From Cordylochernes scorpioides (lineage: Eukaryota > Arthropoda > Arachnida > Pseudoscorpiones > Chernetidae), in assembly GCA_030710605.1 (NCBI GenBank), contig CP092865.1, positions 144,073,081 to 144,137,080 on the forward strand: a DNA stretch of 64,000 nt. The letters are read 5' to 3'. The translations under genes and the position numbers were made by a program. Positions 52,598-64,000 of the stretch are shown piece by piece. Position 1 is the first letter of the stretch, and every line of letters begins with the position of its first letter. Below the pieces are notes generated by a model that saw nothing but the letters and a program-made list of their open reading frames with translations, searched no databases and had not been told where the DNA came from.

Positions 52598-53104
52598 GCA
52601 ATAACGTACTATCTATATACAGAAAATGAAAACATTAAGACGTGAATATTTCTTCTACGCATCAATCAAACTTCTACTATCCTTACTGCGATGAAAAATA
52701 TATTGGGAGGGTTCGGTTCATCAATGGTAAACCCTCCCAGCGGTTTCACCAGTTTAATCTACCAGATCGCTTCTTTAGAGCTCTAATACTGTATTGAATC
52801 ATTCTATTTATATATGCAACACTGGAGGGTGGAATCTCAGAAATGTATGTAATTCTACTGTCCTAAAAGCTTATGTTCATAATTTGTTTGAATATCATTT
52901 CTGAGATTCCACCTTTCACAGAGCATATAAAAACAGAATGATCCAATACAGTATTAGAGCTCTAAAGAAACGGTCTGGTAGATTAAATTGCGAAATCGGT
53001 GGGAGGGTTCACCGATGAACCACTTGATGAACCAAGCCCTCCCTATATTTTTCATTGCAGTAAGGACAGTAGAAGTTTGATTGGTGCATGAAAGATATCC
53101 GGGT
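52598..53104. mobile_element. Near-complete palindrome, about 465 bp, MITE family with GGGAGGGTTC box
   Basis: Arms run from about 52640 to 52856 and 52887 to 53104. Paired blocks include CAAACTTCTACT, TATTGGGAGGGTTCGGTTCA, TTAGAGCTCTAATACTGTAT and GGTGGAATCTCAGAAATG. Related ends lie at 0.05-0.12, 9.31, 16.84-16.92, 48.46-48.54 and 55.30 kb, some with GGCAATAACG outside. Confidence 0.75.
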
Positions 53105-54069
53105 CTGCTTACTGTGTGAATTAAGTTGCAGGAATCACAGTAATGTACACTTTAAATAACACGGGGAACACGCATTATCAATATGGGTGGAATTTTTGTT
53201 ACCGGGAGAAAAAAAAATTGTGTGGTCTAAATAATAATCTTTAATTATTTCAAAAAGTTTCATTAAATATGCACACTGAAAATGTAAACTATATATTTCA
53301 TCTATTGACATTGAACAATTAGATTTTGAATAAAAAATTAAAGTAGCGGGGGAAACACGTTCATCAATATTGATTAAGGAGATTAAAAATTTAGTGAAAA
53401 ATGAAAATTTTCTAATCAGTTTCTTCATTTTAAATCACATTTTATTAATTAATTACTTAGTTAAATTTTTGTCATAAATTTTAAATTATAGTCAAATTTA
53501 TTTTAGTCAAATTATTTCTAAATTTAGAAACATCAGGATAAAGAGCTAATTTTATTGTTACGTCGTACCCTGACGCTGTTCTTTGTCTAATCAGGATGCC
53601 ACAAAGATACACATGTGAGTTCGAAGGGATTGCAGAAAAAGTTAAGAGATTTATTGTACGTGGCACTAAACAGAAGGAATACAATAAGTGGGATTTGCCT
53701 TCAACTTCCCCGTCAGAAGGAATTCTTGACGCCGTGGATGTCACTCTTTTGAAATGTCCCGCTTCACAATATACACGTGCAGCTTCCGTCTTGTAGGCCG
53801 CTCTGATGTCAGTCTCTCCTGGCGCCGCCTTGTAGATCATCCACACACCTGGAGGCAATTCCACACGTTTTATACTTGCCGCCGATGTGACCAGACTACC
53901 CGTTGTCCTCCCCCCACACAGGAATGCCGTTTTTGGCGCCTCACACATGGCTAGCGGGGGCAGCTGGAGTCCACCCCACTTTCCCCAAATTTACTCTGGA
54001 ATCTTGGTCTCTCGGAAAGCTTGTCATCCATTTTACAATATATAAATCTAAACAAAATATCTAAATATA
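53105..54069. other. Unassigned; GC-richer patch at 53.55-53.99 kb
   Basis: Two overlapping frames (plus 53596-53796 and minus 53481-53948) cross a patch with CGCCGCCTTGTAGATCATCC. The other strand and frames give fragments such as SLSWRRLVDHPHTWRQF. None is recognised, and the patch may be a decayed transposon. Confidence 0.3.
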
Positions 54070-54225
54070 CAGTTAAACCTGTCTATAGCGCCCCCTCTTG
54101 GGACTCACCAAAATAGGGTGCTATAGAGAGGGGGTGCTATAGACAGGTCACTTTTAATGTAAATCGCATCGTATTAGGTATTTAAAATCGGGCGCTATAG
54201 AGGGGGCGCTAGACAGGTTCAACTG
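54070..54225. mobile_element. Pogo-like MITE, third copy
   Basis: Ends CAGTTAAACCTGTCTATAGC and AGACAGGTTCAACTG with TATA flanks. Best conserved of the three copies. Confidence 0.75.
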
Positions 54226-54653
54226 TATATACAATATTAAACACAATATTAGTAATAAAAAACGTTCACTATGATATTAAAAAAAAATATATATATGTAA
54301 AATAATACATTTACATATACATAATTATGAATATTTGAAACTATTATAGACGTGTATGATTCTTTTGAAAATTAAACAATTTCTACTGCCCTTATTTTTT
54401 TTATTTATTATCATTTACAAAGCACGCGATATCCGTCTTGGATATTTGCATGCATACACAAGTTTTGGAGCTTATTTACAGTAATATTATTAATATGATT
54501 TTAGTTATTATAAATAGAAATTATTAACGTATTTGTCAATTAGTTAGCGATTTTTATTTACCCTATAATGAATATTAGTGAACATCACAAATAAGAACAG
54601 AAATTTAGAGCTATTTACAGCATATAACTATATACCAGTTATTACAGCCCAGG

Positions 54654-55292
54654 CTATCTATTACTAAAAAACATTCTACAAAATCTATTAAAATTTATAT
54701 ACATATATCTATTATTAACTATTTGATTTAAACTATTTATATTTATTCGATTTTTAACTCTCAAGTCCTCTACAAGTCGACAGTCCGTTAGAATATGTAC
54801 AGGATTTTCTTCTTCTGCACCACATGAGCATTTAGGCGAATCCGTCTTTCTGACATTGTACAAATATGATCTGAAGTTACCGTGTCCAGTAAAAAATTGA
54901 ACATTGTAAAAATTTGGCTTGGCATATTTGGGTATTTGGGAATCAGTGAAAAGGGACTTGAAAATGGTATTAGTCTTCTCATAGTATTTCTGCAATTTTT
55001 CCCTTATATAATTAGAAATTATATTCCTACTTGAAGAGTCAAATCGATTGTAATTTATTTCAGTTTTCAACATGTTAGATTCAATATATTCAGTAAGTTT
55101 GGGGACTTGTGCAAGTATGTATGTACAATCCGATGATGTTGTACTGTAGGCCTGTATACAATGTTTTTAAATATTATATTGAAGAGAATTTAGTTTGTCC
55201 TTAGACTTTTTGTTTATGAATGGATACCATATTGAATAACCATAAGTAATTGTACTTCGATATAATGTCTTATACAATATCAGTCTTCGCCT
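54654..55292 (-). pseudogene. Non-LTR polymerase, thumb to C-terminus, one internal stop
   Basis: The minus strand reads RRLILYKTLYRSTITYGYSI, then WYPFINKKSKDKLNSLQYNI, a TAA stop, and continues in the same frame with ILAQVPKLTEYIESN. It ends with FFTGHGNFRSYLYNVRKTDS, CSCGAEEENPVHILTDC and a stop near 54654. TITYG..IW is the thumb-region motif; GHG.FRSYL and C.CG...HIL.DC are the usual end. A different clade from the hairpin family. Right limit set where MITE sequence begins. Confidence 0.82.
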
Positions 55293-55727
55293 ATATCAGT
55301 CTACTGCCCTTACTGCAATGGAAAAAATGAAATACGTAATTATAATATAAAATTACGGAAGGGTGATATTCACCTACCAAAAGTGATATTTCTCCCTTTT
55401 AAAATGCATTTAAATAATGAAACAATGTATTTTAGCTTATCACAACGGTACAAAACATAGAGTTGATGATAACGGATAAGCCTGAAAGCCAGTTTTAGAG
55501 ATTTCAGACAAAAGTCAATATCCTGTATACCATGGTTTCGGATTTTGGCCCTCATCAGTACAGGGGTAGCTTCGATTTTATAACGTCCTACGAGGTAAGT
55601 TATAAAATCGGTCGATTTGACCAAAAAGGGAGAGGTGCTACTTTTAATACATGAATATCATCCTCCTGTATCTTTATGTTGTGTTCTTGTCTGAAAATTA
55701 GCCCCCGCCACTTCGACCGATTTCATA

Positions 55728-56716
55728 ACTCTACGGATAGACACTTCAACGCGTCCACAATGCATATGTTATGGTGAAGATGGTTGGAACAAGGAAATGC
55801 AAGAGTGACGTCAGCACGCGTGGACCGACGCATCCGCCGGATGGCGCCCACAGTCCACTTCTGTCGTTCAGGATGTGCAGGACACTCTTGATTCCCCCAT
55901 ATCGACCAGAACCATTAAGAAGACTTCCATTAACCCAATGACGCAGGCACCTCCGTTTGCAATTTTGTCGGAATAGAGCAACCTGGACATCGGAATGTCA
56001 CGCTAGTGTTCTCATATGAATCTCGCTGCTGTTTCAGAAATGACAGTCACCAAGTAAGAGTTTGGAGCCGTCTTGGTGACAGGTACAATTGGGCCGCATC
56101 AACGGCACGCCGCACCTCACGACAACACGGCATTATGGTTTGGGGAGCCATTACCTATTATATCTGATCACCTAGGATTCGAATTGACATCACTATGACA
56201 GCCCAACAATACGTGGATGACATGTTGCGGCCGGTGATACTACCCTTCCTTCAGGGGATACCAAATTCATTTTTCAGCAGTCTAACGCCCGACCTCATAC
56301 AACACGCATTAGCCAACATGTCCTGCATGAAACCTTGGCGCTTCCATGGCTACCAGTCTCTCCTAAGATCTATCACCTATAGAACACGCCTGGGACCTAG
56401 TTGGACGTCGCTTACGTGCGCTGCCACAGCCGCGTTCAGAAGATGAACTGTGGCTGATGGTTAACAGGGAATGTACAGCCATCCCTCAGGACCATCTGCA
56501 TGCTCATTGAGTCAGTACCAAGACGTTTTTCTACCTGCATAGCCGCCCGCGGTGGTCCCACAACATATTGAGTGGACAGCGATGTCGCTAAATGTATAGG
56601 TGCATTCTGTTCTAATAAAGATCATTTATTGTTTGTTATTGGTACTCTCTTTATTCAGATTTTCACAACTTTTGTCCACTAATTCTTGGTGTAGAAAATT
56701 CAGTGTCACGTAGTCT
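55728..56716 (+). pseudogene. Decayed, 5'-truncated Tc1 transposase copy (same family as 7.6-9.0 kb)
   Basis: Translated pieces match the intact transposase in order: the helix-turn-helix end (TLQRVHNAYVMVKMVGTRKC), LRRLPLTQ, TRHYGLG, SNARPHTTRISQH, ALPWLPVSP, then the C-terminal RFSTCIAARGGPTTY. Stops and frameshifts break it throughout. The second catalytic Asp codon is now Ser, and the Glu codon has become TAG. The right terminal repeat is recognisable at about 56668-56716, ending in GTGTCACGTAGT next to TA. The 5' end and left terminal repeat are missing. Any mobility would need transposase from elsewhere, and with one end lost it is probably immobile. Confidence 0.85.
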
Positions 56717-56795
56717 ATGTATGTAGCAATATACGTAAATGTCAATATTCACTAGATTGTCTTATACATAATTATAATAAGCGTTACCGTCCCAA

Positions 56796-57320
56796 ATGTA
56801 TATAAATTCAACGCTCCAATTTGACGTTCATGTAATCTTGAATGAGACAATAATCAAGTTTCTAGAAAGAGGCCAGATACCAGCTGACACAGGCGATATT
56901 TCAATTTGTAAGCAACAATTGTCGAGATTACATAAGACAAAATGGGAATTTCTTATATTTTCACGTGGACCCTTCCCAGGGATCTTCCACAAGTCATTAG
57001 TCGGCAAAGTTACGGATCTACCGCCACTTTGTTCATGTTGGGCTCGGTGGAGTGGAGGACCCGCTCATCACCTGGAGGAGAACACTCGCGCGCCGGGGAT
57101 GCCTCCCTTCATCCTCCATTATATAATTTTTGTACATATTTTAATTTTTCTACTTATTATTATATTATTTTTATCTTAATTTACTACTACTATTATTATT
57201 AATATTATAACTCTCTTTGAGTGTAAACATTGACGAGATGTCAATAAAGTTGTTCTAATTGTCAAATTGTCACAAGTCATTAGTGAGTTTCACGACCAGC
57301 CGCTGGACGACCTTTATCTT
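56796..57320 (+). pseudogene. Older coding fragment interrupted by the 57.0 kb insertion
   Basis: Excising the insertion and one target duplication gives a frame ending IFTWTLPRDLPQVIS, EFHDQPLDDLYLI and stop. It resembles a non-LTR polymerase C-terminus but I do not recognise it securely. The upstream part (VILNETIIKFLERGQIPADT) is in another frame, implying a frameshift. Confidence 0.45.
57002..57270 (+). mobile_element. 269-bp non-LTR 3' end with 14-bp target duplication (ATTGTCAA tail)
   Basis: CACAAGTCATTAGT flanks it at 56988-57001 and 57271-57284. The 3' end is GACGAGATGTCAATAAAGTT followed by a TCTAATTGTCAAATTGTC tail. The same tail in reverse occurs at 1.62 kb and 35.34 kb. The 5' part includes CSCWARWSGGPAHHLEE, probably the polymerase end. 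Removing it joins an older frame, LPRDLPQVIS to EFHDQPLDDLYLI, stop. Confidence 0.8.
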
Positions 57321-58460
57321 ATATAGCAGACCCGCCTGGACTTAGTCCGTGTCGCGTCGCTGAACTCTCTTAGGTGCCATCCAACCTGTCTCGTTCTTTT
57401 TGTATTAACCCAGACACCTGAGAAACCACGAGACCGCTCGACTCGTATTGCTTGTGGTACAATATATATATATTGCTTGCTGTTTACGAACTATTATACT
57501 CATAGTATTTGTTTGTTTATACTCTCTGTCACGTTTATTCTTAACTCTAAACTATAACTGGGGCTATGTCAATAGTTAACTTCAGAGCATTTTATCTATA
57601 TTCTTAAAACCAATCTCTATCTTATTATATGGAAATGGAATGTTATTCAAATTATGTTTATGCCTTAAAAAAAAAAAAAGAAATCACCCGTTGCAACTTT
57701 CAACACATTTAGCGATTTTTCTTCCACATTAAACATTTTTGATTAATTAATTTTGAATTAAACCTTTGTGGCAGTATCAAATATCCAAAGTATTGCGTTC
57801 ACTTTGGAAAATTTTTAACCAAAAGGAACTTACATTTGGTTTTGACATTCTTCATTTGAACAAGTAAGGTCTTGGCAATTTTCTGAGGTCTTTGAGTCGT
57901 GTTGAAGACTATAATGTCATCCTTTCTTGGAATCTTTGAGAATAGAAGATTAAGTTTGATAAAAATTCACAACAGTAAAATGATTCAGTCTGACATGGCT
58001 TTCATCAATGGAACTTAAATTTAGGAGTTCTGTTGAAATGTCTTCTGCTGAAATGTCTTCTTCACAAGAATTTTGAAGATTTCCATTTCTTGAAGACTCG
58101 AGCCAAATCCAAGCCTCCATTTGGATTCCATACTTAGCTTAATTAATCAGGATCATCTTCAAGGTATCATATTCTTCGAAAATTGGTGGAATTCGAAAGA
58201 ATTCGATTATTTGATTCCAAAGCAGATTCCTTCTTGTTGTCTAGTTAATTATCAACATTGTGTGTGCCAACAATGAGCCTTCATTTCTAATAATTTCAAA
58301 CACACATTCCCCACGGACCAATGCTCTCAATCTTTAATTCTAAAGTTATAATATTAAAATTAAGAACATTTGAGAGAGACTTTTGAAAATATTTTCAAGT
58401 AAATATAAAAAGAGAACAAAAAAATATATCTAAAACTTTCAATTTAAAAAGGTTATGTGT
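57285..58460. other. AT-rich intergenic sequence
   Basis: After the polymerase remnant ends, 57.33-57.45 kb is GC-richer (GTCCGTGTCGCGTCGCTGAA) and could be an old LTR. Nothing else is recognised. Confidence 0.35.
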
Positions 58461-58475
58461 GCCTTTTTAAAAATA

Positions 58476-58837
58476 CACACACAAAAGCCTTTATTAGGGA
58501 CTTGCCCCATACAGATTCTCCCAATTGGGTAAGGTAATAATCATCTTGTGTTATTTACATAGGTAGTGAAAAAGAAATTGAACTGGCTTTACTCTTCATC
58601 TCAAAGTCTTTCCATTAATGACTGGTCCTTACATAATGAGGATCTAAAAATGTATAGTAAGCTATTGCTTTATATTTGTTTGCTGATATTTTTGAAAGCA
58701 ATACGTAGGGTGAAGTGTTGGTACATTTAATTTGTTGATATAGGGCCTTCCTCTCTGCATCAAGGACTGTACAATTAAGCAGGTAATGGGGAATTTCTTC
58801 AGTAATTTCCTTATCACACAGTGTACATATTAGGTTT
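58476..58837 (-). mobile_element. 362-bp 5'-truncated non-LTR retrotransposon with 15-bp target duplication
   Basis: GCCTTTTTAAAAATA flanks the insert at 58461-58475 and 58838-58852. On the minus strand it has a polymerase C-terminus, then GAGAATCTGTAT, a hairpin built from GGGG and TCCC around CAAG, then TAATAAAGGC and a TTTTGTGTGTG tail. The tail is a GT microsatellite instead of the GTT of its relatives. Confidence 0.9.
58613..58837 (-). pseudogene. Non-LTR polymerase C-terminal fragment
   Basis: The minus-strand frame reads ANLICTLCDKEITEEIPHYL, then LNCTVLDAERKALYQQ, TSPYVLLSKISANKYKAIAY and a stop. C-x2-C, H and C spacing matches the terminal zinc-knuckle-like motif of the 27-28 kb polymerase. 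The gene is cut off at the element's 5' end. Confidence 0.8.
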
Positions 58838-58852
58838 GCCTTTTTAAAAATA

Positions 58853-60780
58853 TAAAAGTATATTTATATTATAAATAAGTCGATTTATATCAAATATATT
58901 TGAAGAAAAAATTCGTTGAAATGTTTACCTAAAATTCTCCCTCTCTACGAACTATGTGAAACTGATTAATACAGTCATACAATTCTTTGGCATAACCACT
59001 TCTTTCAATAAAAATTGCACTTCAAAAATAACCCATTTTAATATATGTCAGAAATTTTTTTACTGGAGGATTTTTAAAAGAAAAATGGTTTTTTCCCAAA
59101 AAAAATCGACTTCTCAGAAGCAGGTTAGACTGAATATGTATCTATATATTCAAGCATCAAGTCTTCACGCAAGGCAAAGGTACAGGCAAGAATTAGATGG
59201 AATCAACAAATTTTTACGAAAGTTTGATCATGAGGAAAATATATATTTTAGAAACTACAATAGTGACATGTGTGGCTACTAGGGCAGATAATAAAGCCAC
59301 TAGATCCAAAAACTATGATGTCCAGCATGAAAGTGGCTTGAAGATCAAACTCCATGGGGATCAATTAAAATCTAGAGAGAGCTACTGTTATTATAAATGA
59401 AGATCAGCATCTGTCTGAATGCTCAGCTCTCAGGCGGAAAACCATCAATCAGAAGATTTCTTAAGGCCTAGGAAAAGACTAATTTACCTCAAGTACTACG
59501 ATTTGTCATAGATAAACTTTTATCTTATCCAAAAGGCTGAGGATCCTGATTTGCCATAAAGGGGAGAGAGAGAGGTGTTGTATATTCTTTTTATTATTAC
59601 TAATTATTGTTATTGATGGTGTTCGCCCTTTATAGTCATATAAGGTTTATTGGCTAGTAGCGCTGTTGTTGAAGGATTATGTATAAACACAATATATATA
59701 CTTGAAGTTATAAAAATAATAATCATTACATTCCAAACAAAATTCCATTTATGGTCTCCTATAATTTCCTATAATACAATATATACATCGCACGATTCAG
59801 TATGTAACACACAAAAGAACAATTATCTGCCGTAAGCCAGGAATGGTTCATGTTGATGTACACTAGTGGTGGGGTGTCATGCAGACAAGTAAAAATCGTC
59901 TTGAATTTTAAAGCAATTTCGTGAAGAGGATGTCTCCTTGTTGTTGTCATCACTTGTCACACCATGGTTATTGCGATCGCTGGGTTTGTTTAGATTGAAT
60001 TAGATGGTTTGTTAAACATTTTCAAAAAGTGCATATCAAGATCACAGCATCATCGTGGCAATGTAATAGGGTGTGGGTGGAGGGCTGCTGATCTTCAATC
60101 TGGGCAACAGACTGCAGTCCAACAAATGTAGTGTTTCTATTTTTTCTTACTCTACAAAACATTATTTTTAGAACATGTTATGCAAACATATTACTTATTA
60201 CAATCAATACCTATTGAAAATCGCTACTATTTGAAAATCCTCTTTTGGTAAAAAATGGTTAAAACAAATAAATGAATAGTTTAGGTCACCTCGTGACTTT
60301 TATGATGTATATAATAAGTACGCCACGATTCACCTAAAACTCTACCTAACCTAACCATGTCTCAACTTTTCCTCTCAAAGCTGCATAGCTCTGATGACTA
60401 AGGCGTAGATGGAGACTGAAGCCTTCAGTCTTGACAGCACCAAGACAGAGTCTAAGATAGACTTAAACGCCCCTTTCCTCTGGTCGAGCCACATGACCTA
60501 TGGTGGCTGACTTGATCCCAACAGCACTAAGCCATAAGCCAGCATGGACTCTACCTAAATGCTTCTTCCCTATGGGCAATCCATAGATCCGTGGTCCAAT
60601 TGTAGCCGATCACAGTGGCAAATCTTCAGGCAAAACATCAGCTCCACCACGATCCCTGAACTTTCCCCAAACAAACCCCAAGATAACCCAAGTCCTATAG
60701 TGTTCATTTTATTAGTTTTTAAAATAAGCAATACACTATTTTTACATCCATATTTATTTTTATTGTTGTGAATTTTTAAT
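58853..60780. other. Unassigned sequence
   Basis: Frames at 58956-59282 (ASSLHARQRYRQELDGINKF) and 59197-59400 have no recognised homology. 60.36-60.70 kb is somewhat GC-richer without a clear frame. Confidence 0.3.
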
Positions 60781-60803
60781 ATCCAATTAGGGTTTTTTCC
60801 GCA

Positions 60804-60932
60804 GCGTTTTGAAAGTGGTCCCCAGCAGATTTTCTTGCGGCTTGAAGAGCGATTTGTAGTCATGGCGTCAATAGGGGCATCATCTTGGAGGGAAGTCTTT
60901 GACCAGGCGGTGGGATACTGGAGTCAAAAATA
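60804..60932 (+). CDS. Possible terminal exon of an unrecognised gene
   Basis: A T-rich tract and AG (GGTTTTTTCCGCAG, ending 60803) precede an open frame reading FESGPQQIFLRLEERFVVMA, then SIGASSWREVFDQAVGYWSQ, K and TAA. Codon composition looks protein-like and the acceptor is good, but I do not recognise the family. A retrotransposon end is the alternative. Confidence 0.3.
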
Positions 60933-60934
60933 AG

Positions 60935-62939
60935 AGAAGAAAAACATGAGGAGGACAAGGCAATTTATTTTGATCAAACAATATAATTTAAGAACAAAAA
61001 TAATAAAAATAAGAGAAACAATAAATGAAATATTCAGAATAACAAATACGTATATACTTTTTTTCGAAAAAGATACAATATTTATTATTTATACCCCACC
61101 AATCATTTTAACACACTCTCAATTTTATTTTTAGTAACAAAATTATTTTAGAAAACATAGCATACAGTGCTTGGTTTGAGTGATTAAAAAGTCCCAATTC
61201 CTTCCCCATTACCTAATTTATTTTGTTCTGCCCTTTCGAACGGCCTATTCAAAATATATTACCAAAAGATCCCAGATTTTCTAAAATCCTTAACACCTCT
61301 CCCCAAATACACGCACAGCATCATTTTCTCGACGGAAAACAAGATTTTTGGCTTTCTCTATTGTCAACTTTTGCAAGAAAATATGATAAAATCTTTAACG
61401 GAATATAATAGAAATGTGCGTCACCTTTAATTTTGCTTTTGATCCTGAACCAATTTTGAAATTTTAAAGGTTAATATTTCTCAGCCATTAATTTCTCTCT
61501 ATTGATTTCCTATTCAGTTAATAATCAGTAAAAATAATTTTATTTTGTGGTTAATTTAGAGAAAATGTCGTTATCGTTTATCTTTTAAAAGGAGATCATA
61601 TTGCTTCCAAGTTAAGTTTCCTTTAAGTAGTACCTCTATTTTTCTCTTTAACAGTTCTATGAGACTAAATAATTATTCTATCTGAAAAGCCAGTTGGAAT
61701 ACTAATAACAATACAAACAAATAATGAATCAAAATAATATATATTTTTTATTAATAATAGATATATTATTAAAGTATGTATATTTTACATAAATAGTATG
61801 AATAAATGTATGAAATAATATATTTCTGATATTAAAAAAATATATTTTAAATAATAATAATTTTTTATTACGTTTATATTTTATTTATTTAACCCCTCTA
61901 ATTTTGTTCTTTTATTAATATTATGCTTTTAATTAATTATTACGCCTTGAACAATTAACTAGTTAAACTTTTTCGTCGCTAGGCGTCTATTTCATACTTC
62001 CGTATGTCCAATTAGTCATCTTGTGTTGTTTATGGTTTTTAATGAATATTTTGTCCTTTATTTTTCATTTTTTCTTTCGTTTTTGCATTTTGTATTATGC
62101 CAGTACGGTTATACCATCAAAAAATTAAGGTAAGAGAGATAACAAAATAATTTTTTGAAAATAATTTTCATTTATTTCCTTCCCTTTAAATATTTGTTTA
62201 CCAAATATGAGCAATATATTGCCCGTAGTTCACAGACTTCTCCCCCAATTTTTCATACCTTTTGTTAAAACTTGAATTATATAAAATAATAATTTATCGT
62301 CTGTAAAAATTAGTTCGATTTGATATTATTGAAAATAACATTCCTCAATATTTCAAGTTTTTTTTTTTTTTTTTAATATGATATGGGTGTGTATTAGTTT
62401 TACAAACCTCGGGTACTCATTTTGTATTATTGCATAATATCTATATTGATAGTATATTATTATATATTTCATAGCTATCTGAAAATACCAATTTTAATAA
62501 TTCTATTTTATGGTTGGAGTAATGTCATCCACTAAAAAAAGTATATTTAATATAAGCAGCAGATAGTATTAATAAACAGATCTTTCACAATACCCTATTG
62601 TTTACATGTCATTGACTTATTTTAAATCTCTTTTGGAATCTTTATTTATTAATTTTCTCACAGAAGTCTATACATTCAATTTTTTTTTTTTAAATACTGA
62701 ATATCAAGCTATATTTAAAAATACATATTAATCCAATACAGTGGCTTTATAAGTATTAATAGATATAATTTTTATCATTTTTATGTTTAGAAAAAAAAAA
62801 AAAACTGGAGAAAAAAAGCAAATTTCTGAATTAAGGAATGTTGACATATATTTTAGCTATTCTGTTGTTTTCTGATAAAAATTCATTTTTCTAAGTCTCA
62901 TTATTTTCAGTAAATTTAGAAATTTTAAATTTTTTTTAT
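60935..62939. other. Very AT-rich intergenic sequence
   Basis: No gene, RNA or transposon end recognised. A/T runs dominate 61.7-62.9 kb. Confidence 0.45.
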
Positions 62940-63960
62940 GGTCGAACGTTACTCTCTGGGACAACCACAGAGTGGTATACAGAGTGGTCTGTATAGACAG
63001 GGTGTATGTATCACACAGCCGATAACAGGGGTTGTCTAGAGTGTCTGCTATAGACAGGGTGGTCTGTATAGACAGGTGTATGTATCACACTGCTGATAAC
63101 AGTGTTGCCTAAGGTGACCGCTATAGACAGCATGTTACCATCAGACAAATCCCCGTATTCAGTACTTTTGTCTTGTGATGGTAACAATGCTGTTACTGAA
63201 AGACTGTTTATTTGGATTGGTTCTTATTACCTTGTGTTTCAAAACTATGAGAAAAAAACCTAACATGAACAGAGTAATGGCTACAAGAGCCAATGATATA
63301 AGCAATGTGGTGTCCCACTGAATAATATTCTACAATCACAAGGTAATAAGACCAAATCCAAATAAATAAATAGTGTGTGACGTTTCGGTAACAGCGTTGT
63401 TACCATCTTCAGACAAAAGTACTGAAAAGTACTTGTCTGAAGATGGTAACAACACTGTTACCGAAACGTCACACACTATTTATTTATTTGGATTTGGTCT
63501 TATTACCTTGTTTTATATGAAAATTCACTTTCTTAAGTCATTATTTCCATTATATTTAGAAATAAAAAATAAAAAAAAATAGTAGAACATTGATGAAACC
63601 CAATTTAGATTATAAACACAAGGTACTTTCAGTACTTTTGTCTGAAGATGGTAACAACGCTGTTACCGAAACGTCACACACTATTTATTTATTTGGATTT
63701 GGTCTTATTACCTTCCCCGACAGACACCATCAAAAGTCTCAAGCTCTACAAGCTTGATACCTTGATATGATTGAGTGGAGATGAGAAAGAAGAAGATTTG
63801 GCAAAATACACATTATTGACTATTGACTCATCCATTGATGAGCTCTACTCTTCCCCTGCAGACACCATCAACAAACTCTACAAGGTTGATACCTTGATAT
63901 GATTGAGTGGAGATAAGAAAGAAGAAGAAGTTTTTTTGGATTTATTCTTATTACCTTGTT
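62940..63960. mobile_element. Cluster of hammerhead-like repeats (GGTAACA family) in direct and inverted order
   Basis: CTGAAGAT, a perfect GGTAACA/TGTTACC stem and GAAACGTC occur at 63437-63470 and 63642-63675 (plus) and 63379-63412 (minus, one loop change). A mutated copy is near 63,170. Each good copy is followed by ACACACTATTTATTTATTTG and GGTCTTATTACCTT. The plus copies are 205 bp apart. The minus and first plus copies form a near-perfect palindrome (63339-63510). GTC before ACA would be the cleavage site. The left part (62.94-63.13 kb) is a two-copy tandem of about 100 bp with TGTATAGACAGG. Confidence 0.62.
63716..63930 (+). repeat. Two non-LTR 3' tails in tandem (LYSSPADTI family)
   Basis: Two copies encode LYKLDTLI or LYKVDTLI, stop and LSGDKKEEE-type UTR (GAGTGGAGATAAGAAAGAAG). 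The second also keeps SSIDELYSSPADTINK. They sit between two copies of the hammerhead-family flank GGATTTGGTCTTATTACCTT. Confidence 0.72.
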
Positions 63961-64000
63961 TTTCTAATCTCTAATAAAAATTTTATCTTATTGTTTTAAA

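Noticed and set aside
53481-53948. 155-aa minus-strand frame
   Set aside because: No recognisable domain and an overlapping plus frame of similar quality; left unassigned.

Overview
This is animal nuclear DNA: AT-rich and gene-poor, with one recognisable host coding exon in 64 kb. The rest is transposable elements, their truncated ends, and tandem satellites. The Tc1 transposase with TA target duplications, several 5'-truncated non-LTR retrotransposons, Helitron-like termini and a USH1G/Sans-type gene all point to a metazoan. The style of the retrotransposon C-termini suggests an arthropod, perhaps a chelicerate, but that is an inference and was not tested.

Layout. 0-9.4 kb: non-LTR tails, a 60-bp satellite (2.53-3.09 kb), an 83-bp degenerate array (3.48-4.70 kb), a clean 339-bp non-LTR insertion (4.78-5.12 kb) and an apparently intact Tc1/mariner element (7.62-9.04 kb). 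9.9-16.6 kb: five tandem arrays (125, 168, 205, 71 and 71-74 bp units). 17-26 kb: LTR-like fragments, an expanded mariner-type MITE (21.0-22.5 kb), a 300-bp foldback and a tRNA-type SINE. 27.2-28.9 kb: nested non-LTR insertions with a partial reverse transcriptase. 29-37.6 kb: tandem arrays of retrotransposon 3' ends, hammerhead-ribozyme repeats, a tRNA-Gly-like sequence and Helitron-like ends. 37.8-43.5 kb: three more satellites. 43.9-48 kb: a long-inverted-repeat element and hammerhead repeats. 48.8-49.6 kb: terminal coding exon of the USH1G/Sans homologue. 50-64 kb: AT-rich DNA, a near-complete palindrome, a dead Tc1 copy, more non-LTR fragments and a cluster of hammerhead-like repeats at the right edge.

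Three themes stand out. (1) Repeats carrying type I hammerhead ribozyme cores occur in at least three sequence families. One of these is a 326-bp direct tandem with a 10-bp flanking duplication, which is the architecture described for animal retrozymes and Penelope-type LTRs. (2) One non-LTR superfamily keeps a 3'-terminal hairpin whose stem sequence changes between copies while pairing is mostly kept, followed by AATAAA and a microsatellite tail. Three copies have 15-bp target duplications. (3) Several satellites are amplified transposon ends: two arrays are the two ends of a single MITE, and three are repeated 3' ends of non-LTR elements. No operon, CRISPR array, rRNA or complete multi-exon gene was seen.
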